The position numbers and the translations under genes are program-made. A DNA stretch of 64,000 nt from positions 124,001 through 188,000 of the IMG/VR virus record IMGVR_UViG_3300010938_000951; one strand, written 5' to 3'. The notes beneath the pieces were generated by a model. That model searched no databases. It had not been told where the DNA came from and saw nothing but the letters and a program-made list of their open reading frames with translations. Shown one piece after another: positions 22,942-31,253 of the stretch (position 1 is the stretch's first letter; each line of letters starts with the position of its first letter). This stretch comes from a virus.

Positions 22942-24048
22942 ATGACTAATGCTTTAAATCTCCAAGAGCTGGATCAAGAACAAGCTCTCAATCTTACCAA
23001 ATTTTTCATCCAATCACAACATAATGTGTTCCTGTTTGGTAGGCGCGGGGTAGGTAAAACTGATATTGCAATTCAGGCTGCACGAGAATGTGGCTATAAA
23101 ATCAATTATATTAATTTAAGTGTAATTGAGAGGCCGGATTTAGCAGGATATCCTGATATGAATTCGCCTGGTGATGTTATCAATTTTAAATCACCAAATT
23201 TTCTACCCAAACTATTAGATGGTTATAAACCAGATAGCGTGATTCTATTTGATGAAGTGGACAAGGTTCAACCAGAAGTAACTGCTCCATTATTAGAGAT
23301 CCTTCTTTTCAAAAAAATTAATGGTATACCCATCAATGCTGCGTCTTGTATTTTGACTGGCAATTTAGCACATGAGGGCGCCTACTCCAATGAAATAAGT
23401 TCGGCTTTATTGGATCGTGGCGCCAAATTTATATTACAGTTCAATTTTGAAAAGTGGGTTGATTGGGCTAAGGCACATAACGTTCATGATCTTATCTTAG
23501 GTTTTTTACGTAGTGATCCTGATTTTGCTTGCGGAAAAGAAGAAGATTCATTTTACGCTTCACCATCACCGAGAAGTTGGACTTGGGCATCAGACGCGCT
23601 TTTAAGAGCAAAAGATTTAAAGGTGACTGATATAGACTCCGTCACTCAAATCATTTCAGGTTATGTCGGAAGTGAGGCGGGGTTAAGGTTCAAGTTATGG
23701 TATGAACATTATCGTAAATTTGAACCGCATGTTCATTCTTTAATTGACCGTGGCGAAATGTCTCTCAATTATAGTGACTTAATGCCTACTGAGAGAGTAG
23801 TGTTTGTAGTGTCTGCATGCTATTATGCAAAACAACGAGTATTCAAAGATAAATCTAAGAATAGATTTGCATATCTAGAGAACTTATGTAACTTCTTTCA
23901 ACAGTGCAAAGTAGAATCAGAAGTCCAAATTATGGGCCTCCATAATTCTTTTGATTTTGATATGATTAGGTCACACAAATTATATACGTGTAAACCATTT
24001 TTCGATCTCTTTACTAAGCTGAGTGAAAACGTTACGTTCAAGAAATAA
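22942..24048 (+). CDS. MoxR-like AAA+ ATPase (2)
   Basis: 368 residues, colinear with the ATPase at 8501. Walker A GRRGVGKT near residue 34, YINLSVIERPDLAGYPDM, Walker B VILFDEVDKV, ILTGNLAHEGAY, SPRSWTWASDALL. Unlike copy 1 it has no VWA gene next to it, so it may share the first partner or act on another target. SD AAAGGA; a TTATATAGT box is about 30 nt upstream. Confidence 0.87.
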   Translation: MTNALNLQELDQEQALNLTKFFIQSQHNVFLFGRRGVGKTDIAIQAARECGYKINYINLSVIERPDLAGYPDMNSPGDVINFKSPNFLPKLLDGYKPDSVILFDEVDKVQPEVTAPLLEILLFKKINGIPINAASCILTGNLAHEGAYSNEISSALLDRGAKFILQFNFEKWVDWAKAHNVHDLILGFLRSDPDFACGKEEDSFYASPSPRSWTWASDALLRAKDLKVTDIDSVTQIISGYVGSEAGLRFKLWYEHYRKFEPHVHSLIDRGEMSLNYSDLMPTERVVFVVSACYYAKQRVFKDKSKNRFAYLENLCNFFQQCKVESEVQIMGLHNSFDFDMIRSHKLYTCKPFFDLFTKLSENVTFKK

Positions 24049-24058
24049 TGGCGCGCCC

Positions 24059-24087
24059 TTGACATCCTAATTTTTAGGATTTATGTT
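24059..24087 (+). promoter_or_regulatory. sigma70-like promoter for thioredoxin
   Basis: TTGACA (24059-24064), 17-nt spacer, TATGTT (24082-24087). The short inverted repeat TCCTAA-TTTT-TTAGGA lies in the spacer and could be an operator. Confidence 0.65.
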
Positions 24088-24103
24088 CTCGATGTGAGGT
24101 CGT

Positions 24104-24427
24104 ATGAGTAATGTTGTTCATGTAGATGATAATAATTTTGAAACCGAAGTTCTTCAATCTGACGTTCCGGTATTGGTAGATTTTGGTGCCACATGGTGTG
24201 GCCCATGCCAAAGACAATTGCCTATTGTAGAAAAGTTTGCAACTGATAATAGCAATGTGAAAGTTTGTAAAGTGGATATTGATGATGCTCCAGCTATAGC
24301 CTCTAAGCTAGGTATTCGTGGAGTTCCTACTTTAATGCTTTTCAATGAGGGCAAGTCTGTAGGCTCTAAAGTTGGACTAACCTCTCTTGCTGAGATTAGT
24401 AACTTCGTATTGACTAAGACCGGCTAA
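24104..24427 (+). CDS. trxA: thioredoxin
   Basis: 107 residues, canonical length. WCGPC at 31-35 is the redox site; the cis-Pro motif is GVPTLMLF. It reduces disulfides in the cytoplasm; phage thioredoxins can serve ribonucleotide reductase or act as polymerase processivity factor (T7 uses the host one). Has its own promoter and terminator, so it is a monocistronic unit. Confidence 0.95.
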   Translation: MSNVVHVDDNNFETEVLQSDVPVLVDFGATWCGPCQRQLPIVEKFATDNSNVKVCKVDIDDAPAIASKLGIRGVPTLMLFNEGKSVGSKVGLTSLAEISNFVLTKTG

Positions 24428-24462
24428 TATAGTTAGCCATTACAATTTAACACGAAATGAGG

Positions 24463-24483
24463 GCCGGCTTCTGCTGGCTTTTT
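24463..24483 (+). terminator. Rho-independent terminator after thioredoxin
   Basis: Stem GCCGGC/GCTGGC (one G-U) with loop TTCT, then TTTTTA. It ends 6 nt before the next ATG. Confidence 0.8.
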
Positions 24484-24488
24484 ACTTT

Positions 24489-24716
24489 ATGGATATTCAT
24501 ACTGCTGCTAAATATATGGAACAAGGCTATCGAATCAAACGTGATAGTGACCCCGATATGTTGTATTTATATTACAAAGATGATGCTTTGTGGATATGTT
24601 ACAATTTTGTAGGACATTTGCCGGCCCATATCTTAATAGAAGATTTATTGGCTACTGATTGGGAATTGATTACTGATAATATTATTAGTTATTTCCCTAT
24701 TACCTACGATAAGTAA
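24489..24716 (+). CDS. DUF2829/Tad2-like protein (possible anti-Thoeris)
   Basis: 75 residues. Order of elements: MDIHTAAKYMEQGYRIKRDS (helix then G-x-x-I/V-x-R), a short strand LYLYYKD, and the C-terminal IEDLLATDWELI. This order, especially eDLLAtDWE, is typical of DUF2829 proteins, of which Tad2 sequesters the Thoeris signal molecule. The middle is divergent, so the assignment is tentative. The start lies immediately after the terminator T-run. Confidence 0.5.
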   Translation: MDIHTAAKYMEQGYRIKRDSDPDMLYLYYKDDALWICYNFVGHLPAHILIEDLLATDWELITDNIISYFPITYDK

Positions 24717-24720
24717 GAAC

Positions 24721-25116
24721 ATGTTTATATTTTTGATGATTGTGGCTAGTATAGTTAGCTATATTGTTATAGCTGGGATTACACACGGTTACGCCAAACA
24801 TCGCTGGCCTCCCAAGATTGAAAGACGCCAAGTGTGGACAGGTTCTGCATGGGAGTGGCGAAATCAAGATGATAATAGTGGTAATAGAGTTGCATCCACT
24901 TTATTCTGGCCCTTCTATTGGATATTTATCTGGCCTTTCACTAAAATGAATGAAGTAACCTTCTCTCGTATGGAAAAAAGTGCCGGGTTAGAACTGGTTA
25001 AAAATAAAACTCGTATTGCTGAGCTTCGTGCGACCCGTGACCAATTAGCTGCCTCTAATGCAGAATTAGAGCGGGCAGAAGAAGAATTAGAAAAAGAAAT
25101 CGCTAAAACACTGTAA
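24721..25116 (+). CDS. membrane-anchored coiled-coil protein
   Basis: 131 residues. Residues 1-22 are a membrane segment (MFIFLMIVASIVSYIVIAG). A Trp-rich juxtamembrane region (TLFWPFYWIFIWPFT) follows. The C-terminal 45 residues are a charged coiled coil (LRATRDQLAASNAELERAEE). It probably sits on the inner membrane. Not recognised; small phage proteins of this shape can be spanin- or exclusion-like, but that is speculation. Confidence 0.65.
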   Translation: MFIFLMIVASIVSYIVIAGITHGYAKHRWPPKIERRQVWTGSAWEWRNQDDNSGNRVASTLFWPFYWIFIWPFTKMNEVTFSRMEKSAGLELVKNKTRIAELRATRDQLAASNAELERAEEELEKEIAKTL

Positions 25117-25125
25117 AGAGGAAAG

Positions 25126-26061
25126 ATGTCTCAAGTAAAAATGGTTATTGGATTTCCCGCATCTGGTAAGAGTACAGTCACCAAAGATTTGATCAAGAAT
25201 GGAGCAGTCGCACTAAATCGAGACACAGAAGGCGGAACTATCGTTGGACTTTTACCAAAGCTAGAACAATTGCTTAAAGATGGTAAGGATGTTGTACTTG
25301 ATAACACATTTCCCACCATTGAGGTTCGTAAACCATTTATCGAGTTATCTAAAAAGTATGGCGCTGACATTAGCTGTACGTTAATGAGTACTTCGATTGA
25401 AGACGCTCAATTTAACGTTGTTCAGCGCACTATTGGTTTAGTTGGTGAGTTTCCAACCCCAGAAGTAATCAAGAAAGCTAAACATACTAATATTTTTCCA
25501 CCAACAGTTCTTTTCAAATACAAAAAAGAATTTCAGAAGCCAACTATAGAAGAAGGCTTTTCTAAAGTTGAAGTACACAAGTTTGTTCGACAAATCAATC
25601 CTGAATTTACTAACAAAGCTTTGATTGTAGATTATGATGGAACCTTACGAGAGTGTATTGGTGGAAACGAAAAATTTCCTGTTGCTAAAGAGCAAATTGA
25701 AATCAAACCAAATCGCACCAAAGTTCTAGAAGAGTACAAGAAAAAGGGCTATCGCCTCCTTGGTATTTCAAATCAAAGCGGAGTTCACAAAGGTGAATTA
25801 AGCCATGAGACCGCTGTAGAGTTATTCGAGCACACTAATAAATTGCTTGGCGTTGATATTGAATATAGGTTCTGTCCACATCAATCAGCTCCAATTTCTT
25901 GTTATTGTCGCAAACCTATGCCTGGTATTTTCGTGGAGTTTATGCTCAAGTACAAACTAAATCCAAAAGAATGTATCTTTGTAGGAGATATGACTACGGA
26001 TGAAACATTCGCAAAACGAGCTGGTATACAATATGTAGATCAAGCGGAGTTTTTCAAATGA
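25126..26061 (+). CDS. kinase-phosphatase with GmhB/HisB-type phosphatase domain
   Basis: 311 residues, two domains. N-terminal P-loop kinase: GFPASGKST at 9-17, DNTFPT. C-terminal HAD phosphatase: DYDGT at 169-173, ISNQSG, zinc-binding CPHQS...CYCRKP and VGDMTTDE. The zinc loop places the phosphatase with the HisB-N/GmhB/PNKP-3'-phosphatase group. The likely role is healing of broken nucleic acid ends (5'-kinase plus 3'-phosphatase). The second kinase-phosphatase at 26652 is of the T4 type, so the phage carries two different versions. SD AGAGGAAAG. Confidence 0.85.
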   Translation: MSQVKMVIGFPASGKSTVTKDLIKNGAVALNRDTEGGTIVGLLPKLEQLLKDGKDVVLDNTFPTIEVRKPFIELSKKYGADISCTLMSTSIEDAQFNVVQRTIGLVGEFPTPEVIKKAKHTNIFPPTVLFKYKKEFQKPTIEEGFSKVEVHKFVRQINPEFTNKALIVDYDGTLRECIGGNEKFPVAKEQIEIKPNRTKVLEEYKKKGYRLLGISNQSGVHKGELSHETAVELFEHTNKLLGVDIEYRFCPHQSAPISCYCRKPMPGIFVEFMLKYKLNPKECIFVGDMTTDETFAKRAGIQYVDQAEFFK

Positions 26062-26396
26062 AAAAGAAGAAGCTATTACTTATTTGTCCAGAAGATAAAG
26101 AATATAAAATGTTTCTTCATTATGATAAGGTTATCAAGGGCGGTATAATTAGTCCTTTCCAATTGATGGTTGATGCTTTGCGGGGCCAATCTTGGCCCCT
26201 TGTAGACCTCAAAGCAACACGTGATGCTATAGCACAAGATTTCAGATATTTACTTTTATACAAAAGGTATGAGTCACTGAGGCTATATTCTAAAAATACA
26301 CTTTCATATGATGAGAACGGATTTCATTTAGATGGTCATGTGTTTGAAACACTAGATGAAGTAGAAAAAGCTCTTAGACTAAAATCTTTTTTGTGA
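26058..26396 (+). CDS. hypothetical protein
   Basis: 112 residues, ATGA overlap with the kinase-phosphatase gene. N-terminus is basic then a strand (KKKKLLLICPEDKEY), followed by helices (LKATRDAIAQDFRYLLLYKR). Not recognised; probably cotranscribed with the RNA-repair genes. Confidence 0.66.
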   Translation: MKKKKLLLICPEDKEYKMFLHYDKVIKGGIISPFQLMVDALRGQSWPLVDLKATRDAIAQDFRYLLLYKRYESLRLYSKNTLSYDENGFHLDGHVFETLDEVEKALRLKSFL

Positions 26397-26405
26397 GGAT
26401 TTATT

Positions 26406-26642
26406 ATGGCAAAGAAACATATTCATGTCGTTTGGTCAACAGACGATAAAAATTGGCAAATCAAAAAAGAGGGCAACAAAAATGCCCTCGCGACTACCAA
26501 AACTAAAAAAGAAGCATTGGAAGTAGGAAAAGAATTTGCCAAATTAAATAAAGTAGAATTAGTTATTCATAATAAAGATGGTAAAATATCTGATAAAGAT
26601 AGCTATGGAAACGAATCTAAAGTTAAAGATACAGTTAATTAA
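26406..26642 (+). CDS. DUF2188-family protein
   Basis: 78 residues. Pattern VVWSTDDKNWQIKKEGNKN, TKKEALEVGKEFAKLNKVEL, VIHNKDGKISDKDSYG is that of DUF2188 (W-x-V-K-x-E-G ... A ... A-x-x-x-A ... LvvH-x-xDGkI-x-x-x-SYG). Function unknown; found in bacteria and phages. SD GAGG. Confidence 0.85.
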   Translation: MAKKHIHVVWSTDDKNWQIKKEGNKNALATTKTKKEALEVGKEFAKLNKVELVIHNKDGKISDKDSYGNESKVKDTVN

Positions 26643-26651
26643 AGGCATATA

Positions 26652-27593
26652 ATGATTAAGGTAGAAATGTTAGTTGGTATGCCTGCCTCAGGTAAGTCTA
26701 CTTACGCCAAGCAGGTTGTTGCCAAAGACCCAAGCAATTGGGTTAGAGTAAATAACGATGATTTACGTGCCATGATGAATGGCAGTGTTTGGAGTGCAGA
26801 TTATGAAAAGATGGTCACGGATGCTCGTAACTACCTTATTCGAGATGCCTTGAAACGCGGCAAAAATGTTATCATTGACAATCTCAATTTGAACAGGCGC
26901 CATTTCGATGATGTATGCAAAATTGCTAAATCAGTTAATGCCGACATTCAGGTTTATGAAAAAACTTTCTATATTGACTTGGATGAAGCCATGGAGCGCA
27001 ATGCAAAGCGTGAAGGTGCTGCCCGAGTTCCTGATGAGGCTATGAAGAAATGGTGGAAAGAATCTGGCAAAACCCAGTTCAAATTCTATAAGCCACGAGT
27101 TGAAATTTTTAAAGAGCAAAAAGGTTCTGCTCCAGAATTTGCTCCTCCTGTTTGGGATGACAAGCTTCCGACAGCAGTTCTTTGCGATTTGGATGGTACA
27201 CTTGCTTTAATTCACAATCGTAGTCCATATGACGCCACTGACTGTGATGTTAAAGACTTGCCAAACTGGCCGGTGATTGAAACAATCATTGCTCATTGGA
27301 AAGCTGGTCGCAAGATCATTTTCTGTTCTGGGCGTGAAGATAAACACCGCGAGGCAACTATTAGGTTTATTGAGAAATATTGCCTAGTAGATGGAAACCC
27401 AATCGAGTATCAACTCTATATGCGCAAAACTGATGACTTCCGTAAGGATGCTATCATTAAAGAAGAAATCTACAATGAACACATCGAAGGACAATATAAT
27501 GTGCTTTGTGTGCTCGATGATCGTAATCAAGTTGTAGATTTTTGGAGAAGCAAGGGGCTTACTTGCTTCCAGGTCGCTCCCGGCAATTTCTAA
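26652..27593 (+). CDS. pseT: T4 PseT-like polynucleotide kinase/3'-phosphatase
   Basis: 313 residues (T4 PseT is 301). N-terminal kinase: GMPASGKST at 9-17, DDLRAMM, IIDNLNLN. C-terminal HAD 3'-phosphatase: CDLDGTLA with D179/D181, FCSGRED, VLDDRNQVVDFWR. Known role: it removes 3' phosphates (including 2',3'-cyclic) and phosphorylates 5'-OH ends, preparing cleaved tRNA for ligation after anticodon nuclease attack. Three RNA ligases lie within 6 kb downstream. Confidence 0.95.
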   Translation: MIKVEMLVGMPASGKSTYAKQVVAKDPSNWVRVNNDDLRAMMNGSVWSADYEKMVTDARNYLIRDALKRGKNVIIDNLNLNRRHFDDVCKIAKSVNADIQVYEKTFYIDLDEAMERNAKREGAARVPDEAMKKWWKESGKTQFKFYKPRVEIFKEQKGSAPEFAPPVWDDKLPTAVLCDLDGTLALIHNRSPYDATDCDVKDLPNWPVIETIIAHWKAGRKIIFCSGREDKHREATIRFIEKYCLVDGNPIEYQLYMRKTDDFRKDAIIKEEIYNEHIEGQYNVLCVLDDRNQVVDFWRSKGLTCFQVAPGNF

Positions 27594-27871
27594 TGAATAA
27601 AATATACGTACTGTTTGCTAGGAAGTATCCAAAAGGTAGCGAGAGCTACACTTACCTACCAGACTATGAAATTCATTATGAGCCAGTTGAGCCTAAAGGG
27701 CCAAGAGATAAGGTAGCAGTGCTAGATGTCAATGAATGTGTTGATACTATGCGCTGCACCTTGTCTGACGACTTGGATTATGTAAAATGTCAGCTTGTTA
27801 CTGTTAGCAATATTGATGGTAAGGCGATAGAGACAATCACTGAATCATTTATTTTAGAGGCCAATCAATGA
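27593..27871 (+). CDS. hypothetical protein
   Basis: 92 residues from ATG 27593, sharing one base with the stop of pseT (TAATG). Beta-rich: KIYVLFARKYPKGSESYTYL, LDVNECVDTMRCTLSDDLD. Not recognised. Confidence 0.65.
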   Translation: MNKIYVLFARKYPKGSESYTYLPDYEIHYEPVEPKGPRDKVAVLDVNECVDTMRCTLSDDLDYVKCQLVTVSNIDGKAIETITESFILEANQ

Positions 27872-28404
27872 AAGAGCCATTCATGAATCATATGTTCCCT
27901 AACTGCTATATGCGACCATGGGAAAGAAATTATGAAGCCCGCACTGAAGATGTGGTACTCTATGGTTACTATGAAAAATATCGTAATGATGACGATAAGC
28001 AATATTGCGAATATTGCGATGAAGAGCTTGGTTACAAAGATGGCGAGTATCTAGACTGTGATTGTGTGGATGCCAAAGACGATAGAGAGGGAACACCATC
28101 TTTCCCTAAATTATCACAGATAACTCTTCAATCTATCCTAGATATGTTGCCTGAGGGAGTAAAGCCCTCTGATGTGAAAATATCTATTAGCCTTGATACT
28201 GGTGATATGGGTATCTATGGCCAAGAGCTGACTTTCTCTTATAAAAAGACTTTTGAAGCTGATCCTGAGGGATTCAAAGCTGCCCAAAAGCAGTATGAGG
28301 AGAATTATCAAGCCTATCTTGTTGAAAAACAGAAATATGACGAATGGAAGCGCCAAGAAGAGATAAAGGCCCTTGAAGAGAAAATAGCCGCCCTTAAAAA
28401 GTGA
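27868..28404 (+). CDS. hypothetical protein with zinc-ribbon-like segment
   Basis: 178 residues, ATGA overlap upstream. Around residues 45-68: CEYCDEELGYKDGEYLDCDC, a possible zinc ribbon. The C-terminal 50 residues are a charged helix (KRQEEIKALEEKIAALKK), likely coiled coil. Not recognised. Confidence 0.66.
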   Translation: MKEPFMNHMFPNCYMRPWERNYEARTEDVVLYGYYEKYRNDDDKQYCEYCDEELGYKDGEYLDCDCVDAKDDREGTPSFPKLSQITLQSILDMLPEGVKPSDVKISISLDTGDMGIYGQELTFSYKKTFEADPEGFKAAQKQYEENYQAYLVEKQKYDEWKRQEEIKALEEKIAALKK

Positions 28405-28422
28405 GCGGTTCTGATAGGTTGC

Positions 28423-28450
28423 TTGACGCCCTATTTATTAGAATTACGAT
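28423..28450 (+). promoter_or_regulatory. promoter abutting the RNA ligase start
   Basis: TTGACG (28423-28428), 16-nt spacer, TACGAT (28445-28450), then only 6 nt to the ATG at 28457. No Shine-Dalgarno can fit, so the mRNA would be leaderless. Confidence 0.65.
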
Positions 28451-28456
28451 AGTAAC

Positions 28457-29212
28457 ATGATCAAGCTACCTCGAACTCGACATATTGAAGACTCTGGGGC
28501 ATGGCAAGAGCCCAACCCCGAGGCAATACAATTCAATAAATTGGCTGGTGAATTTCTAGTGGTCGAAGAAAAGCTAGATGGCACCGGCGTTTCGATCTTC
28601 TTCGATTCTGATTTTCAGGTGCAAATTTGGCACCGCGGGAGTCCGGCAGTTGGCAAAGAATTTCATGATTTGAAAATTTGGGCCTCTGAGTTGCATAAAG
28701 AGCATTTGTTCGATCTATTAGAAGACAGATATATTCTGTTTGGAGAGTGGTTGCGCTATAAGCACAATATCTTTTATGATAGATTACCTCATGCGTTTTT
28801 TGAATCAGATATCTTTGATTTAAAAGAAAATAAGTGGCTTAACACAATTGATAGATATGATTTGTTGAAGTCTCATGACTCTCATATTGTTTCGGTGCCA
28901 GTGATTGCCTCTTTTAAACCTACCGCATTTGAACAGTTAACTTCTTTGGTTGGTAAATCTTTTTATCAATCAAATAAGTGGCGGGAAGTGCTAGAAACAT
29001 CTTGCCATCATAAAGGATTATCTTTTGAAGAAGTGCTAAAGCAAACAGATCAGTCTGGTTTGGCCGAAGGACTCTATATTAAACATGAAAGCGACAAAGA
29101 GGTTATAGGTCGCTATAAATATGTTCGTCGTGAGTTTATTCACACTATTGTTAATTCGGGCACTCATCTTAGAGATAGGATACCAATTCATAATGAACTA
29201 AGGATTCTATAA
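28457..29212 (+). CDS. RNA ligase (1), Rnl2-type fold
   Basis: 251 residues. Nucleotidyltransferase motifs: motif I EKLDGTG with K39 as the adenylated lysine, motif III FESDIFDL after GEWLRYKHNI, motif IV AEGLYIK, motif V RYKYVR. It lacks a large C-terminal domain, so it resembles a minimal ATP-dependent RNA ligase. It would seal 3'-OH/5'-P RNA ends made by the upstream kinase-phosphatases. Start is 6 nt downstream of a -10 box. Confidence 0.88.
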   Translation: MIKLPRTRHIEDSGAWQEPNPEAIQFNKLAGEFLVVEEKLDGTGVSIFFDSDFQVQIWHRGSPAVGKEFHDLKIWASELHKEHLFDLLEDRYILFGEWLRYKHNIFYDRLPHAFFESDIFDLKENKWLNTIDRYDLLKSHDSHIVSVPVIASFKPTAFEQLTSLVGKSFYQSNKWREVLETSCHHKGLSFEEVLKQTDQSGLAEGLYIKHESDKEVIGRYKYVRREFIHTIVNSGTHLRDRIPIHNELRIL

Positions 29213-29469
29213 TGGCTATTACATTTGGTATTATTTTGTTGCTTGCCATCTATGTAACATGGAAGTTATTTGTAGATGGTTGGCTTTTCAAAATCATTCT
29301 ATTTTTCGCGGGATGGGTTGGACTATATGTGCTTCTGGCAGTTTATGTTGAGGGGGCAAAAGATGTCGCGTTCACTATGAGCAATGGTTTTTCTATGAGT
29401 TGGGCCGCCGTAGTTCCTACCATCATTTGTTTTCTATGTTTGCTATGTACAAAGGTGTCAAATGAATAA
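29212..29469 (+). CDS. small membrane protein
   Basis: 85 residues with two or three hydrophobic helices (FGIILLLAIYVTWKLFV, IILFFAGWVGLYVLLAVYV, AAVVPTIICFLCLLC). ATG shares its first base with the preceding stop. Not recognised. Confidence 0.65.
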   Translation: MAITFGIILLLAIYVTWKLFVDGWLFKIILFFAGWVGLYVLLAVYVEGAKDVAFTMSNGFSMSWAAVVPTIICFLCLLCTKVSNE

Positions 29470-29677
29470 GATGTTTAAAGAAAATGGTTTTCTTACCGAA
29501 GAGGGCAAAAGAGTATTACAGCCTTTACATGATGGTCTAATGGAAGTTATTCGAGCGCCAGAAGTCCAGTCTATGTCTGTGCAAGAGTTAAGAGTTTTAC
29601 AGGCCAATCTTGCTAAACTTATTGGTGATACTATGTTCGGAGCTATTTATGCGAAAAACCACGAAAAAATCGATTGA
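29462..29677 (+). CDS. hypothetical protein
   Basis: 71 residues, overlapping the membrane gene by 8 bp. Helical: EEGKRVLQPLHDGLMEVIRA, VQELRVLQANLAKLIGD. Not recognised. Confidence 0.6.
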   Translation: MNKMFKENGFLTEEGKRVLQPLHDGLMEVIRAPEVQSMSVQELRVLQANLAKLIGDTMFGAIYAKNHEKID

Positions 29678-29879
29678 TGCTATCGATAAGTTTTTTGAAA
29701 CCCACCCGCATTTAGATAATGCGGTAGATGTATGCGCGGTTCCATTAAAAGACCAAAAGATAACCGCTTTACGACGTCAATATGATAATTCAATTTATGC
29801 TTATCAATGTGATATGTGTGGTAGCGCTTGGAAAGTTTATCAACAAAGAATTCATTTTGAAGGCTGTCCTTATGTGTGA
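29649..29879 (+). CDS. small zinc-finger-like protein
   Basis: 76 residues from ATG 29649, overlapping the previous gene by 29 bp. C-terminal CDMCGSAWKVYQQRIHFEGC (C-x-x-C ... H-x-x-x-C) suggests one zinc site. Its stop overlaps the next gene's GTG. Not recognised. Confidence 0.6.
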   Translation: MRKTTKKSIDAIDKFFETHPHLDNAVDVCAVPLKDQKITALRRQYDNSIYAYQCDMCGSAWKVYQQRIHFEGCPYV

Positions 29880-31150
29880 ATAAAATGAAACTATTAGTTC
29901 AAGAATATTTAGAAACGCATTCGTTTGGAGATTTAGCACGAGAACATGGTGTCTATGCATCGTTCTCTAAATCCGGTCATAAGTTTTCTTTAAACTATGA
30001 TCAGATTGAAGCAAAGGAATCAGATCCTTTGGCTCAAGAATGCCGAGGTCTAGTCTTGGGTTATCTTCCTCCAAACCCATGTGGCATGGTTCCGCCAGAA
30101 CCAGTTCCTTGGAATATGGTAGATGGTAAAGTCAATCGTGATAATATCATTCCTGGCAAGACCAAAATTCTAGCGTATCCAATGAAGAGATTTTTCAATC
30201 ATGGTCAGGGTGCTGCTGCCGATATTGATTGGTCAGACCCCAAGCTAGCTGTGCTAGAAAAACTAGACGGAACTTTATGTATCGTTTATTGGGACGAATT
30301 TACTAACAAGTGGTGTGTGGCAACTCGTTCTGTTCCTGAAGCAGATTTACTGATGGATAACGGAATCTACACCTTCCGTACTTTGTTCGAAAAGGCGCTG
30401 AAGGATACTACTGGTTATGAATTCGATATCTTCACTCGATATTTATCAAAGGAATGCACTTATTGTTTTGAATTAACTACGCCATACAACCGTATCGTAG
30501 TTGAATATAAAACTAATGGTGTAACCTTACTGGCCATCAGGAATCTCGTTACCCTAAATGAGCTTGCTATGGACCACCCAGAATGGGATACTCTACCAAG
30601 GAGTTTGCCATTCGTGCAGGCACACACGTACACGTCTGTGGAGGATTTGATTAATTGGGTTTCTTCGCTTAATCCAATTGAACATGAAGGTGTTGTCGTT
30701 CGAGATTCTAAATTCAACCGAATCAAGGTTAAGAATGCAGCCTACGTGGCTTACAACAAACTTCATGATAAACTAGGTTCTTCAGAACGAAACTGCATGG
30801 AATTCGTTCTTCTAGAAAAAGATGACGATGTAGCTCCATTTCTAGCTCCCGAAATTGGTCAGAATATGGCCAAATTAAAGGAGGGTTTACAGAAAGTTCT
30901 TATGAAATATGATAGCGTTTTCAATTTAGCTATGCTAAATATGAAGGCACTAGGATTCGAAGGTAACAAGAAGGAATTCGCTCTTCATATTACTAAACAT
31001 AAGGATTTATGGCACGCCCCATTCTTTGCGATGTGGGATGGTAAAGCTTCTTCTATGAAGGATTTTATTCAAAAATCTCGTAAAGATGGCACTTGGGGAG
31101 ATGGTTTTCTTGACAAAATTCTAGAATTGTCAAAAAAACATTCTCCTTGA
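29876..31150 (+). CDS. rnlA: RNA ligase (2), T4 RnlA-like
   Basis: 424 residues. N-terminal CRGLVLG (motif preceding the active site in T4 Rnl1), motif I LEKLDGTL with K129, motif III YCFELTTPYNRIVVEY, motif IV HEGVVVRD, motif V RIKVKN. The C-terminal 130 residues are helical, as in T4 RnlA. It joins PseT-healed tRNA anticodon breaks. GTG 29876 overlaps the previous stop; ATG 29885 is an equally good start. Confidence 0.92.
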   Translation: MNKMKLLVQEYLETHSFGDLAREHGVYASFSKSGHKFSLNYDQIEAKESDPLAQECRGLVLGYLPPNPCGMVPPEPVPWNMVDGKVNRDNIIPGKTKILAYPMKRFFNHGQGAAADIDWSDPKLAVLEKLDGTLCIVYWDEFTNKWCVATRSVPEADLLMDNGIYTFRTLFEKALKDTTGYEFDIFTRYLSKECTYCFELTTPYNRIVVEYKTNGVTLLAIRNLVTLNELAMDHPEWDTLPRSLPFVQAHTYTSVEDLINWVSSLNPIEHEGVVVRDSKFNRIKVKNAAYVAYNKLHDKLGSSERNCMEFVLLEKDDDVAPFLAPEIGQNMAKLKEGLQKVLMKYDSVFNLAMLNMKALGFEGNKKEFALHITKHKDLWHAPFFAMWDGKASSMKDFIQKSRKDGTWGDGFLDKILELSKKHSP

Positions 31151-31171
31151 TATATACGAAATTTGGAGGGG

Positions 31172-31200
31172 TTGACGCCGGCAACAAGCGGCGTTACCCT
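31172..31200 (+). promoter_or_regulatory. promoter for the hsp20 gene
   Basis: TTGACG (31172-31177), 17-nt spacer, TACCCT (31195-31200). The spacer contains GCCGgcaacaagCGGC, a potential small hairpin or operator. A separate TATATA box lies at about 31151. Confidence 0.5.
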
Positions 31201-31253
31201 TCTAAATGACCTTCCATGGTCTTAACCTTTTTATTTTCTAAACGGAGGTAATT

